DNA from: Streptomyces sp. HPF1205
GTDB lineage: Bacteria > Actinomycetota > Actinomycetes > Streptomycetales > Streptomycetaceae
Reading direction: 5' to 3'
Length of the DNA stretch: 64,000 nucleotides
Assembly: GCF_020400825.1 (NCBI RefSeq)
Contig: NZ_JAINVH010000030.1
Location: 31,332 to 95,331 of the forward strand
Shown here: one piece after another, positions 31,910 to 40,892 of the stretch
Position numbering within the stretch: position 1 is the stretch's first letter
Layout: the number at the start of each line of letters is the position of its first letter
Notes under the pieces: generated by a model
Database searches by the model: none
The model's input: only the letters and a program-made list of their open reading frames with translations
What the model was told of the DNA's origin: nothing
Position numbers and translations under genes: made by a program

Positions 31910-34900
31910 TCAGGCGCGTGGCGTCGCGATCGCGGTCGCCGTCCGCGTCCGCACCGTGGAGCCGTCCCGGCCCTTGACGACGCGGAGTTGGGCCGGAATG
32001 CGGTGGCGCAGGTCGGCGACATGGCTGACGATGCCGACGGCCCGGTCGCGTTCGCGCAGGGAGTCGAGGACGTCCAGCACCTCGTCGAGGGTCTGCTCGT
32101 CGAGGCTGCCGAAGCCCTCGTCGATGAAGAGGGTGTCCAGGCGGGTACCGCCGGCCTCGTCGGTCACCACGTCCGCCAGTCCCAGCGCGAGCGCGAGCGA
32201 GGCGAAGAAGGTCTCGCCGCCGGACAGGGTGGAGGTGTCGCGTTCCGTACCGGTCCAGGAGTCGACCACGACGAGGCCGAGACCGGACTTGGCCCTGCGG
32301 TCGGCGCGGGCGTCGGAATGGGCCAGCGTGTAGCGGCCGCTGGACATGCGGCGCAGCCGTGCGCCCGCGGCCGCGGCCACCTGCTCCAGCCGCGCCGCCA
32401 GCACGTAGGTCTCCAGCTCCATCCGGTACGTGTTCTCGGCGCTGGTGGCGCCGGCCAGGTCGGACAGCCGTTTGAGGCGGGCGAAGCCGTCCCGCGCGGG
32501 GGCCAGTTCGCGGACCCTGGCGGTGGCGAGGGCGCCGAGCCGGTCGAGCTCGGCGGTGCGGGAGGCGGCAGCGGACTCGGCGGCCGAGGCGTCGCGCAGG
32601 GCGCGGGTGGCCGCGGCCAGCGCGGCCTCGGCCGGCTCGGGTTCGGCGGGCCGGCGCCGCGCGGCGGCGGCCGGACCCGGCGCGGAGAGTTCCGCGGCGA
32701 CCGCCGCCTCCTGCCGGGCCCACTCCTCGGCCTCGCGTTCGGCCGCGCGGCGCCGGTCGGCGGGCAGCAGTGCGGCGGCCGCCTCCTCGGGTGAACCGAA
32801 GCCGGCACCGGCGGCGGCCACCACGGCAGCCTCCTCGGCCTCCGTCAGCCGCTCCTGGGCGTCGGCACGCTCCCGGGCGGCGGTCGCCGCCCGCTCCAGC
32901 AGCGCGGCCCGGCGGGCCAGCGCCGTACGCCGGGCCGCCACGTCGGCGTACCCGGCCCGGGCCAGGTCCCGTTCGGACCGCGCCTGCTCGTAGCGCTCGG
33001 TGAGCTCCTCGCGGCGCGAGGCCCTGGCCGCCGCCCGGCTGACCGCCTCCTGCCGCAGGGCGGTCCTGCGGTCGCGCTCCTGCTCGGCGCCTTCCAGGGC
33101 CAGGCGGGCCTCGGGCACGCCGGCGGCCTCGCGTACGGCCGCGGAGTGGCGGCGGGCCAGTTCGGCGTGAGCGGCGGCGAGTTCGGCGCGCGGCGCCTCA
33201 CCGGCGGTCGCCACGGCGGCCTCCAGGGCGGCCGTCAGCCGGGCCGCGGTCTCGCGGGCCAGGTCCAGGTCCGCCGACTCGCGCTGGAACTCGGCGTGGG
33301 CGCCGTCCTCGTCGGCCCGGGTGACCTGCCGCCGGGCCGGGCGGGCGGGCGCCGGGTGCTCGGTGGCGCCGCACACCCGGCACGGCTCGCCGTCGGCCAG
33401 TTCGCGGGCCAGTTCGGCCGCGATGCCGTCGATGCGTGCCTCGCGCACGTCCTGCCACCTCTCACGGGCGGCGGCGGTACGGTCCCGTGCGTCGCGTACG
33501 GCGTCCTCGGCGCGCGCGGACTCGGTGGCCAGCCGGTCGCGTTCGCCGGCCGCCGTCTCGCGCCGGGCGGCGGCCGAAACCTCTGCGGCGAGTGCGGCCG
33601 CCTGCGCGGCGGCCTCCATGGCCGCGTCCAGCCGCGCCCGCAACCGGGCCCGGGTCGCGGGCCACGCCTCCAGCCAGGTCTGCGCCTCCTGTACGGCCTC
33701 CTCGTCCGCCCGTTCCTCGCGCTCGACGGCCGCCAGCCGCTCGCCCAGCTCCCGCAGCCTTGCCTCGCCCTCCTCGCCCCGCGCGAGGCCGCCCAGTTCC
33801 TCGCGCGCCTGGCGGGCCCGTCGGATGAGCAGGTCGGCGTCGAGGTACGGGGGCACGTCCGCCGCCCGGCGGCCGGGGGCGCCCTGCGCGGGGACCGAGA
33901 GGCCGGGGGGCGCGGAGCCGGGGGCGTGAGGGGCGCGGCCCTCGCCGAAGCCGCCACCAAAACCGTCGGGGGCGGACGTCTTACGGGGGGAGCCGTCCGG
34001 GCCGCCGGGGGCCGCCGGACCCGGCTCCGGCGTGGCGCGGTCCTCGCCGGAACCGCCGCCTGAGCCGCCAATGCCGCCGCCTGGGCCGATGGCACCGTCC
34101 GGTGGGTTCCCGCTCGACGCCCGCCGCGCGTGCGGAAGCGTCGGCCCAGGACCACCGACGGGACCAGGGCCGGAACCAGCCGCCTGACCGGAACCGGCGA
34201 CGGAAACGGGACCGGCGGCCTGACCACGGCCGGAATGGGCGGTCCGGCCAGGGCCGGAACCGGCGGCCGGACCGGAATCGGCGGCGTGGCCGGAACCTGG
34301 GCCAGTGGCCTGATCGGAACCGATGACCCGGCCAGGCTCCGGACCGGCGGCGGAAACGGAATGGGCGGCCTGAACAGAGCCGGAATCGGCAGTCCGACCG
34401 GAACCGGTACCGGAGCCGCCGCCCTGACCGGAACCTGGACCCGTGGCCGGACCGGAACCAGGACCCGTGGCCCGGCCGGAGCCGGAACCGGCGGCGGCAG
34501 TCGGCGCGACGGCCGGGGCGGGGGGCAACGGCTCGCCCGACGCCACCAGTTCGGCGGCCGCGGCGCGCTCCGCCGCCACGGCCGCCTCGTACCGCTCGGC
34601 CGCCTTGCCGCGCAGGGCCAGGGCCGGTTCCACGCCGGCCGCGCGCCGGGCCCGGTCGAGTCGGGCGCGGGCCTCGGTCCTGGCCGGCCGTTCCTGGTCG
34701 AGGATCCGGGCGCGGCGGCGCGCCTCGGCGTGGCGGGCCTGGAGGGCGTGCAGGTCGCGGGCCGCCGTGGCCGCCTCGGCGGCGGACGCGTGGACGTGCT
34801 CGGCGCCGGTGACGGCCGCGCGGGCGATCTCGTACCGCTCCCGCGCCTCGCACCGCAGCTCCGCCGCCCACGCCAGCAGCCAGCCGCCGGAATCGGGTGC

Positions 34901-35626
34901 CCCGCCGGATTCCGGGTCCGGGTCCGGGTCCGCGTACTGGTCCGTGCGGTCACCGGGACCGGGTCCGGCGGCCTGGCGCATCCTGGCGGCGAGGTCGGCC
35001 AGTTCGCGGTCACCGGCTTCCAGGCGTCGCCCGGCCTCGGCCGCACGGTCCCGCAGCCATGCCTCGACGGCCTTGAAGCGGCGGGTGTCGAACAGCCTGC
35101 CCAGCAGCTTAGCCCGCTCGATCGCGCTCGCCCGCAGGAAGGCGGCGAACTCGCCCTGCGGCAGCAGCACGACCTGGCAGAACTGCTCGCAGCTCATCCC
35201 CACGAGCTGCTTGATCTCCTCGCCGATCTCCTGGTGGGACTTCGACAGGCCGCGCCACTGGCCGCGGTCGTACTCCCGCAGCAAGGTGACTGCCTTGTCG
35301 TGGGTCAGGCCGGTGCCGCGCTTCTTGGCGCGCAGCTGCTCCGGGCGCCGGGTGATCTCCAGCCGCCGTCCGCCGACCGTGAGGTCGAGTACGACCTCGG
35401 TCGGCGTCCCGGCCGCCGCATGGTCGCTGCGCAGCCTGGTGGCGGGGCGGGCGCCTGGCACCTGGCCGTACAGGGCGTAGCAGACGGCGTCCAGGACCGA
35501 GGTCTTGCCCGCCCCGGTCGGGCCGTGCAGGAGGAACAGCCCGGCGGCGGACAGTTCGTCGAAGTCGACGTCCTGGGTGGTGGCGAACGGCCCGAAGGCG
35601 GTGATCCTCAGGTGGTGCAGGCGCAT
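31910..35626 (-). CDS. sbcC: Nuclease subunit SbcC with large low-complexity insert
   Basis: SbcC is the ATPase arm of the SbcCD (Mre11-Rad50-like) complex that cuts hairpins and protein-blocked DNA ends. The Walker A is HGPTGAGKTS (about residues 34-43), followed by the Q-loop region QVVLLPQGEFAAFLR. The zinc hook is CRVC (EPCRVCGATEHP). The signature is TLSGGETFFASLALALGLAD and the Walker B is LFIDEGFGSLD. At 1238 residues it is about 200 longer than typical streptomycete homologues, because residues 365-590 are a Gly/Ser/Ala/Pro-rich insert within the first coiled-coil arm. It starts at the ATG at 35626, overlapping the sbcD stop by one base. Confidence 0.95.
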   Translation of the reverse strand: MRLHHLRITAFGPFATTQDVDFDELSAAGLFLLHGPTGAGKTSVLDAVCYALYGQVPGARPATRLRSDHAAAGTPTEVVLDLTVGGRRLEITRRPEQLRAKKRGTGLTHDKAVTLLREYDRGQWRGLSKSHQEIGEEIKQLVGMSCEQFCQVVLLPQGEFAAFLRASAIERAKLLGRLFDTRRFKAVEAWLRDRAAEAGRRLEAGDRELADLAARMRQAAGPGPGDRTDQYADPDPDPESGGAPDSGGWLLAWAAELRCEARERYEIARAAVTGAEHVHASAAEAATAARDLHALQARHAEARRRARILDQERPARTEARARLDRARRAAGVEPALALRGKAAERYEAAVAAERAAAAELVASGEPLPPAPAVAPTAAAGSGSGRATGPGSGPATGPGSGQGGGSGTGSGRTADSGSVQAAHSVSAAGPEPGRVIGSDQATGPGSGHAADSGPAAGSGPGRTAHSGRGQAAGPVSVAGSGQAAGSGPGPVGGPGPTLPHARRASSGNPPDGAIGPGGGIGGSGGGSGEDRATPEPGPAAPGGPDGSPRKTSAPDGFGGGFGEGRAPHAPGSAPPGLSVPAQGAPGRRAADVPPYLDADLLIRRARQAREELGGLARGEEGEARLRELGERLAAVEREERADEEAVQEAQTWLEAWPATRARLRARLDAAMEAAAQAAALAAEVSAAARRETAAGERDRLATESARAEDAVRDARDRTAAARERWQDVREARIDGIAAELARELADGEPCRVCGATEHPAPARPARRQVTRADEDGAHAEFQRESADLDLARETAARLTAALEAAVATAGEAPRAELAAAHAELARRHSAAVREAAGVPEARLALEGAEQERDRRTALRQEAVSRAAARASRREELTERYEQARSERDLARAGYADVAARRTALARRAALLERAATAARERADAQERLTEAEEAAVVAAAGAGFGSPEEAAAALLPADRRRAAEREAEEWARQEAAVAAELSAPGPAAAARRRPAEPEPAEAALAAATRALRDASAAESAAASRTAELDRLGALATARVRELAPARDGFARLKRLSDLAGATSAENTYRMELETYVLAARLEQVAAAAGARLRRMSSGRYTLAHSDARADRRAKSGLGLVVVDSWTGTERDTSTLSGGETFFASLALALGLADVVTDEAGGTRLDTLFIDEGFGSLDEQTLDEVLDVLDSLRERDRAVGIVSHVADLRHRIPAQLRVVKGRDGSTVRTRTATAIATPRA
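33850..34540 (-). repeat. Gly/Ser/Pro repeat insert in sbcC
   Basis: About 690 bp of imperfect GGXCCGG-type repeats encode units such as Gly-Ser-Gly-X-Ala and Ala-Thr-Gly-Pro-Gly-Ser. Frame is kept, and coiled-coil heptads resume on both sides. Confidence 0.85.
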
Positions 35627-36786
35627 CAGGGGCGTTCCGTCCGTGCGGTGTCGGCGCGCACGGCGTCGAACGCCTGGCGCAGCACCTGGCGTTCGCGCGC
35701 GTCGGGTCCCGCGCCGCGGACGTGGCGCAGGAAGTCCTCGGCGATCTGGGTGTCGGTGCGGCCGCGCAGCCGCCGGGCGTACGAGAGGGCCGCGTCCTCC
35801 TCGGCCCCCTCGGGGTCGAAGGCGAGGGCGAGGATGTGCGGGAAGCGCTTGGCGAGGGCGGCCATCGGCTCGTGCGGCCGGTAGGGATCGGTGAGGGTGG
35901 CCTCGACCCAGGCGTCGGCGTGGCGCTCCAGCTTGGGGTCGGCGAGCAGGTCGTCGAGGCGGCCGCGCAGCCGGGCGAGCGGGCGCGGCACCGGCGTGTC
36001 GACCCGCTCGGCGGTCACCTCCCCACCGGGGCCGAGGTCCACCAGCCACATGCTCTTGCGGTGGTGCTCCTCGGAGAAGGAGTACGCGAGCGGCGAACCC
36101 GAGTAGCGGATCCGCTCGGTGACCGTCTGGCAGCCGTGCAGATGGCCGAGAGCCGCGTAGTGCACGCCGTCGAACACGGCCGCAGGCACGGCCTCGACGC
36201 CTCCCGCGGTGATGTCCCGTTCGCTGTCGCACGGCGCGGCGCCGGTGACGAAGGCGTGGGCGAGGACGACGCCGCGGGTGCCGGCCGGCCGCGCGGCCAG
36301 GTCGGCGCGCACCCGGTCCATGGCGGCGGTCAGCACGGCGGTGTGGTCCGCGCGCTCGGCGGCGAACTCCTCGCGCACCAGGGCCGGTTCGAGGTACGGC
36401 AGGCCGTAGACCGCCACCTCGCCGTAGCTGTCGCGCAGGACCACCGGCCGGTGGCACGCGGCCGGGTCGGTCCGCAGGTGGATGCCGGCGCGTCCCATGA
36501 GGCCGGATCCGACGCCGAGCCGGCGCGCCGAGTCGTGGTTGCCGGAGATCATCACGGTGGGCACGCCGAGGTCGGCCAGCCGGTGCAGGGTGGCGTCGTA
36601 CAGCTCGACGGCGGAAAGGGGCGGTACGGCCCGGTCGTAGACGTCCCCTGCCACGAGGACGGCGTCGACGCGCTCGGCGCGGACGGTCGCCACCAGGTGG
36701 TCGAGGAAGGCCCGCTGGGCGTCGAGCAGGCCGACCCGGTGGAAGGAGCGGCCCAGGTGCCAGTCCGACGTGTGCAGCAGTCTCAC
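35626..36786 (-). CDS. sbcD: Nuclease subunit SbcD
   Basis: SbcD is the Mre11-like exonuclease/endonuclease of the SbcCD complex. The 386-residue protein begins VRLLHTSDWHLGRSF with the metal-binding D-x-H motif, then GDVYDRAVPP, SGNHDS and LGHLHGCQ, which are the calcineurin-like phosphoesterase motifs I-V. I choose the GTG at 36786, because further upstream the frame is Gly/Pro-rich and unlike the family. The gene is coupled to sbcC by a TGATG overlap. Confidence 0.95.
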   Translation of the reverse strand: MRLLHTSDWHLGRSFHRVGLLDAQRAFLDHLVATVRAERVDAVLVAGDVYDRAVPPLSAVELYDATLHRLADLGVPTVMISGNHDSARRLGVGSGLMGRAGIHLRTDPAACHRPVVLRDSYGEVAVYGLPYLEPALVREEFAAERADHTAVLTAAMDRVRADLAARPAGTRGVVLAHAFVTGAAPCDSERDITAGGVEAVPAAVFDGVHYAALGHLHGCQTVTERIRYSGSPLAYSFSEEHHRKSMWLVDLGPGGEVTAERVDTPVPRPLARLRGRLDDLLADPKLERHADAWVEATLTDPYRPHEPMAALAKRFPHILALAFDPEGAEEDAALSYARRLRGRTDTQIAEDFLRHVRGAGPDARERQVLRQAFDAVRADTARTERP

Positions 36787-36960
36787 TCGGTGGCCCCCAC
36801 CCGCGTCTTCGTCCTCACCGTGCCCCGGCGCCGCCGGCCCGCCGGGCGGCGCCCGGCGCCGGCCGGACACGCGCCCGCCGGAGATCTTGATTCTAGGGGG
36901 GCGGTGGCGCGGCTGTGCGGCGGCTCCGCGCGGCAGGTTCGCCGGTTCGTGCGGACCCGG

Positions 36961-37587
36961 TCATACGCGCACGTAGGCGGTGCCCTCCACGGCGCAGGCG
37001 GCGGCGCCCGAGGTGGCGTCGGCGAGCCAGGAGCGGAAGGCGGGGACCCGGTCGGCCCGGACGCCGAGGGCGATGGCGACCTCGGCGGCGTAGCGGACTT
37101 CGCGCACGGTGTGGCCGGCGGCCCGCAGTTCGTTCTCCAGCCGCCCGGCCCGGCCGTGGTCGACGGTGACGGTGACCAGCGCCATCCTGCGCAGCTCGGC
37201 GGTCCCGACCGCGTCGAGGGCGGCCGCGACGGCGCCGCCGTACGCCCTGGCCAGGCCGCCAGCTCCGAGCTGGACGCCGCCGTAGTAGCGGGTGACGACG
37301 GCGACGGTGTCGCGGACCTCGCGGCCGAGCAGAACCTGGAGCATGGGCGTGCCGGCCGTGCCGCCCGGTTCGCCGTCGTCGCTCGCCCGGTGCAGCCGCC
37401 CGTCGGGGCCGATCACGTAGGCGAAGCAGTTGTGGGTGGCGCCCGGGTGCTCCCTGCGGATGGTGCGGACGAACTCCTGCGCCGCCTCCTCGCTGTCCGC
37501 GGGAGCCACCGCGCAGCGGAACCGCGAGCGCCTGATCTCGCTCTCGTGGACGCCCGCGCGCGCCACGGTCAGGTACCGGTCGGTCAT
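36961..37587 (-). CDS. YigZ/IMPACT-family protein
   Basis: This 208-residue protein of the UPF0029/IMPACT family has the signature region GEPGGTAGTPMLQVL and VTRYYGGVQLGAGGL. A DUF1949 domain (ferredoxin-like, about residues 140-200) closes the protein. Homologues are linked to ribosome-associated stress responses, but the bacterial function is not settled. The ATG at 37587 follows an in-frame GTG at 37590 that could also serve. It is 174 bp upstream of sbcD on the same strand, perhaps too far for one transcript. Confidence 0.9.
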   Translation of the reverse strand: MTDRYLTVARAGVHESEIRRSRFRCAVAPADSEEAAQEFVRTIRREHPGATHNCFAYVIGPDGRLHRASDDGEPGGTAGTPMLQVLLGREVRDTVAVVTRYYGGVQLGAGGLARAYGGAVAAALDAVGTAELRRMALVTVTVDHGRAGRLENELRAAGHTVREVRYAAEVAIALGVRADRVPAFRSWLADATSGAAACAVEGTAYVRV

Positions 37588-37655
37588 CACGCCAGCCTAA
37601 GGGCCGGGAATGACCGGCACCGGTTCGCCGTTCGTGCGGAGTGGAAGGAGGTCCG

Positions 37656-38099
37656 GTGGGACCTCGGCAGATGGACCGGCGGCTGGAGGACGGCGTGTAC
37701 GGCGACGCGGCGACGGTGCGGAAGATCCTGACCGGCACGGGTGACACGTGGGCGGTGGTGGGCCTGTCGAACAACCGGTCCCGGGCCGCGTACGGGGTGG
37801 CCGCGGTGCTGCGGCGGTTCGGCAAGCGCGTGGTACCGGTGCACCCGAAGGCCGAGACCGTGGACGGGGAGCGCGGCTACGCCTCGCTGGAGGAGATCCC
37901 GTTCCCGGTCGATGTGGTGGACGTCTTCGTCAACTCCGACCTCGCGGGCGCGGTCGCCGACGAGGCGGTGGCCAAGGGCGCGAAGGCCGTCTGGTTCCAG
38001 CTCGGCGTCGTCGACGAGGCGGCGTACGAGCGCACCCGCGAGGCCGGACTGGACATGGTGATGGACCGCTGCCCCGCCATCGAGATCCCGCGGCTGTGA
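37656..38099 (+). CDS. CoA-binding Rossmann protein (YccU-like)
   Basis: A 147-residue CoA-binding domain protein with the pattern WAVVGLSNNRSRAAYGVAAVLRRFGKRVVPVHP and KAVWFQLGVVDE, typical of small YccU-type proteins thought to bind CoA or succinyl-CoA. An AAGGAGGT just ahead of the GTG at 37656 supports this start; the ATG at 37671 would give a shorter form. It converges with the YbaK gene across a hairpin. Confidence 0.88.
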   Translation: MGPRQMDRRLEDGVYGDAATVRKILTGTGDTWAVVGLSNNRSRAAYGVAAVLRRFGKRVVPVHPKAETVDGERGYASLEEIPFPVDVVDVFVNSDLAGAVADEAVAKGAKAVWFQLGVVDEAAYERTREAGLDMVMDRCPAIEIPRL

Positions 38100-38116
38100 C
38101 GGCGGGCGCGGCCCGG

Positions 38117-38163
38117 CGTTCCCGATCCCCCGGCGCCCGCCCCCGCGGGCCCGGGGGAACGCG
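38117..38163. terminator. Bulged bidirectional hairpin
   Basis: GTTCCC...CCCCGG around 38119-38132 pairs imperfectly with CCGGGGGAAC at 38151-38160, between convergent stops at 38099 and 38164. Confidence 0.45.
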
Positions 38164-38694
38164 TCAGACGCCCAGGTTCTCCACCAGCACCGCGCCCGGG
38201 AGGGCCGCGAGGACCTTGCCGGGCACGATGAGCTTGCCGCGCCGGAAGCCACTGCCGATGAGCACGTAGGGGGTGTCGGCGACGGCGGCGTCGACCAGCA
38301 GCGGCCAGCCTGCCGGGAGGCCGACCGGGGTGATGCCGCCGTACTCCATGCCGGTCTCGCCGACGGCGGTGTCCATGGCGGCGAAGGACGCCTTGCGGAC
38401 CCCGAGGTGGCGGCGGACCGCGCCGTTGACGTCGACGCGGGTGGTGGACAGCACGAGGCAGGCGGCCAGCGAGACCTCGCCGCCGCGCTTGCCCGCGACC
38501 ACGACGCAGTTCGCCGAGTGTTCCAGCAGGTCGCGGCCGTAGGTCTCGACGAAGACGGCCGTGTCGGCCTTCTCCGGGTCGGTGTCCACGTGGATCATCT
38601 CGTCGGTGACGGCGGCCGCGACGGCCGGCGGCAGCAGGTCACGGCGCTCGGTGGCGGGTCGGGCGTCCTCGAAGGTGCCGATGGGTGCACGCAT
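38164..38694 (-). CDS. YbaK/EbsC-family aminoacyl-tRNA deacylase
   Basis: This 176-residue YbaK/ProX-type protein clears mischarged aminoacyl-tRNA, most often Cys-tRNA(Pro) or Ala-tRNA(Pro). Recognisable are NCVVVAGKRGGEVSLAACLV with the conserved Lys, and the GGITPVGLP loop. The start is the ATG at 38694, with TAGGTT seven nt upstream and no SD, pointing to a leaderless mRNA. An extended GTG start would cover the neighbouring gene's end and is unlikely. Confidence 0.9.
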   Translation of the reverse strand: MRAPIGTFEDARPATERRDLLPPAVAAAVTDEMIHVDTDPEKADTAVFVETYGRDLLEHSANCVVVAGKRGGEVSLAACLVLSTTRVDVNGAVRRHLGVRKASFAAMDTAVGETGMEYGGITPVGLPAGWPLLVDAAVADTPYVLIGSGFRRGKLIVPGKVLAALPGAVLVENLGV

Positions 38695-38701
38695 ACCGTG
38701 A

Positions 38702-38707
38702 AACCTA
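38702..38707 (-). promoter_or_regulatory. -10 box (TAGGTT) of the YbaK gene
   Basis: TAGGTT reads 38707-38702 on the minus strand and lies seven nt before the ATG. It overlaps the end of the upstream acyltransferase gene, so YbaK has its own promoter inside its neighbour. Confidence 0.5.
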
Positions 38708-39499
38708 GCAAACGCCTTCCTGCGCCGGGCCGCTCGCGGGATTCGCGTCCGCGGGATCCTCCAGGGCGCGCAGGGCGGTGAGTTGCTGCGGTGTGAGGCC
38801 GTCCGGGATCGGTACGGGGGCCGGTGTGCGCAGCGGCGGCTGCCAGCCCGCGCCGGGCTCCCAGCGGCGTACGACACGGGCGGGCGCGCCCGCGACCACC
38901 GCGAAGTCGGGCACCTCGCCGCGCACCACGGAGCCGGCGGCCACCACCACGTTGCGGCCGAGGCGGGCGCCGGGCAGGATCACACAGCCCGAGCCGAGCC
39001 AGCTGCCGCCGCCGATCTCCACGGGTGCGCTGCGCGGCCACTGCTTGCCGATGGGCTGGGTGGTGTCGTCGTACGAGTGATTGTCACTCGTCACGTAGAC
39101 GTAGGGGCCGCAGTAGACGTCGTTGCCGAAGACCACGGGCGCCGAGGCGACGACGTGGCTGCCGCGGCCGAGGACCACGCCGTCGCCGAGCCGGACCACG
39201 GGGTCGGGGCCGAGGTCCAGGCCCGGCATCATGCCCGCGGTGAGGGTGACCTGTTCGCCGATGACGCAGTGCTCCCCCAGGTGGATCCAGGGCTCGCCGA
39301 AGACGGTGCCCAGGGGGAACGCCAGCCGGGTGCCCTCGCCGATCCGGCCGAAGCGCAGCGGTCCGGGGCGGTTCGCGGTGACCGCTCCCGTTTCCTGGAG
39401 CCAGCGCCAGCCGCGGTGCACAAGGCGCGAGGCGGCGCGGCGGCGCCATGCGGCGGCTCCGGCGATCGCGGAAGAGAACACGTTCTCGTTCTTGTGCAC
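38705..39499 (-). CDS. Hexapeptide-repeat acyltransferase
   Basis: This 264-residue left-handed beta-helix acyltransferase is of the LbH/MaoC-CysE-like group. Hexapeptide turns run from about residue 70 to 210 (IHLGEHCVIGEQVTL, VVLGRGSHVV, GGGSWLGSGCVILPGARLGRN are separate coils), with the catalytic His probably in TSDNHSYDD. Related proteins O-acetylate sugars or polysaccharides. The GTG at 39499 has a TATACC box nine nt upstream and no SD. The C-terminal 35 residues are Pro-rich. Confidence 0.88.
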   Translation of the reverse strand: MHKNENVFSSAIAGAAAWRRRAASRLVHRGWRWLQETGAVTANRPGPLRFGRIGEGTRLAFPLGTVFGEPWIHLGEHCVIGEQVTLTAGMMPGLDLGPDPVVRLGDGVVLGRGSHVVASAPVVFGNDVYCGPYVYVTSDNHSYDDTTQPIGKQWPRSAPVEIGGGSWLGSGCVILPGARLGRNVVVAAGSVVRGEVPDFAVVAGAPARVVRRWEPGAGWQPPLRTPAPVPIPDGLTPQQLTALRALEDPADANPASGPAQEGVC

Positions 39500-39560
39500 G
39501 CACCCACGGTATACGGTGCGGGGCCGGGGCAGCGGGCGGGCGAGGGCCGGCCGGGGCCCG

Positions 39561-40226
39561 CTACTCCCCCTCGGACACGCTCAGCGCGGGCTCGACGGCG
39601 CCGGCCGCCGCGGCCTCGATCTCCGCCTGCGCTCTCGCCGCGCGCCGGCGGACGTACAGCAGGGAGGCGAGGCCGAACAGGACGGCCAGCCCCAAGCCGA
39701 CGTAACCGAAGCGGCTGAGCCAGGGTTCGGCGACCTTGCCGACGCTGTAGATGATGGCGGTGATGCCGCCGGCCCACACGATGCCGCCCAGGGCGTTGGC
39801 GATCAGGAAGCGGGGGTAGGGCATCTTGAGCACGCCGGCCAGCGGGCCGGCGAAGATCCGCAGCAGCGCGACGAAGCGGCCGAAGAACACCGCCCACATG
39901 CCCCACCGCTGGAACGAGCGCTCGGCGGTGGCCACGTGGCCGGGCGAGAAGTGCTTGGGAAACCTGCGGCCGAGTCTCTCCAGCAGGGGTTTGCCGCCCT
40001 TGCGCCCGATGGAGTAGCCGACGGAGTCGCCGCCGACCGCGCCGATGATGGCGGCGATGGCGACCCCCCAGGGGTTGACGTGGCCCTGGGACGACAGCAG
40101 CGCGGCGGTCATCAGCACGATCTCGCCGGGCAGCGGGATGCCCAGGCTCTCCACGCCCACCACCAGACCCACCATCAGGTAGACGGCGACCGGCGGGATG
40201 CCGTCGAGCCAGTCCTGGACGTGCAC
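39561..40226 (-). CDS. DedA-family membrane protein
   Basis: This 221-residue DedA/SNARE-associated (VTT domain) protein has five to six membrane segments and the family blocks VESLGIPLPGEIVL and FGRFVALLRIFAGPLAG. DedA proteins are undecaprenyl phosphate or phospholipid flippases or help membrane potential upkeep. The start chosen is the GTG at 40226, preceded by GGGAGGGG; a longer start at 40265 adds Arg-rich sequence. The C-terminus is Ala/Glu-rich. A second VTT-domain protein lies at 45.7 kb. Confidence 0.92.
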   Translation of the reverse strand: MHVQDWLDGIPPVAVYLMVGLVVGVESLGIPLPGEIVLMTAALLSSQGHVNPWGVAIAAIIGAVGGDSVGYSIGRKGGKPLLERLGRRFPKHFSPGHVATAERSFQRWGMWAVFFGRFVALLRIFAGPLAGVLKMPYPRFLIANALGGIVWAGGITAIIYSVGKVAEPWLSRFGYVGLGLAVLFGLASLLYVRRRAARAQAEIEAAAAGAVEPALSVSEGE

Positions 40227-40367
40227 GGCTGGTCCCCTCCCACGACGACGATCGGCCGCGTCCACCGCGGCGCACCTCGTCGAGCCTAACCGACCGTACG
40301 GACAATTCCGTCCGTCCGGCGGCGGAGCAGGACCGGTACCTGAGGCGTACCGCCTCAGGGGCGAGTG

Positions 40368-40820
40368 TCAGTCATTGGGGCGCAATGTCCAGAAGATTGT
40401 CATATGACCGGTTTCGGCGCCGTCGGCGCGCCGGATGGAGACCTCCACGGGGAACTCCGGGCGGGTGCCCGCGTCCAGTTCCGCGACCACCTCGGCGGCC
40501 GGCCGGGCGAGTTCCGCAGTGGCCGTGACGTCGCCGCGGGCGATCTTGAGGAACGACATCTCGACCCGCACCGGCAGCGGCACCGCGCGGCCCATCTGGT
40601 CGCCGAAGGCGCCCAGCACCACGGCGCCGGACGCGGACTCCGCCAGGGTGAACATGGCGCCGGCGTGCGGGCCGCCCACGTGGTTGCGGTACTCCGGCCG
40701 GTCGGGGAGGACCACCACGGCGCGCTCGGCGGTGGTCTCCTCGTACCGCAGTCCCAGGGTGCGCACCATCGGCACACTGGCGGTCAGTATCTCGCCCAGC
40801 GAGGGCAACGTCTCGGACAT
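40368..40820 (-). CDS. Hotdog-fold thioesterase-like protein (DUF4442/PaaI type)
   Basis: This 150-residue hotdog-fold protein has a central helix region NHVGGPHAGAMFTLAESASGAV, matching PaaI-like thioesterases in which Asn/His and an acidic residue act on acyl-CoA. The strand PVRVEMSFLKIARGDV follows. It has no neighbours suggesting a pathway. TAACCT lies six nt before the ATG and there is no SD, so it is probably leaderless. Confidence 0.88.
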   Translation of the reverse strand: MSETLPSLGEILTASVPMVRTLGLRYEETTAERAVVVLPDRPEYRNHVGGPHAGAMFTLAESASGAVVLGAFGDQMGRAVPLPVRVEMSFLKIARGDVTATAELARPAAEVVAELDAGTRPEFPVEVSIRRADGAETGHMTIFWTLRPND

Positions 40821-40826
40821 GCGAGG

Positions 40827-40832
40827 AGGTTA
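40827..40832 (-). promoter_or_regulatory. -10 box (TAACCT) of the thioesterase gene
   Basis: On the minus strand TAACCT ends six nt before the ATG at 40820, consistent with transcription starting at the A of the start codon. Confidence 0.48.
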
Positions 40833-40878
40833 CCAGCCGGTAGCGCGATCCGGCATGGAACCGCCGCCGCCGCTCCCC

Positions 40879-40884
40879 TAGTGT
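40879..40884 (+). promoter_or_regulatory. -10 box (TAGTGT) of the membrane-anchored protein gene
   Basis: TAGTGT lies eight nt before the ATG at 40893, back to back with the divergent thioesterase promoter 50 bp away. Confidence 0.48.
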
Positions 40885-40892
40885 TTCCAGCC

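Noticed and set aside
35627..36457. Upstream extension of the sbcC frame
   Set aside because: It overlaps sbcD on the same strand in another frame; the conserved SbcC N-terminus MRLHHLRITAFGPF starts at 35626.
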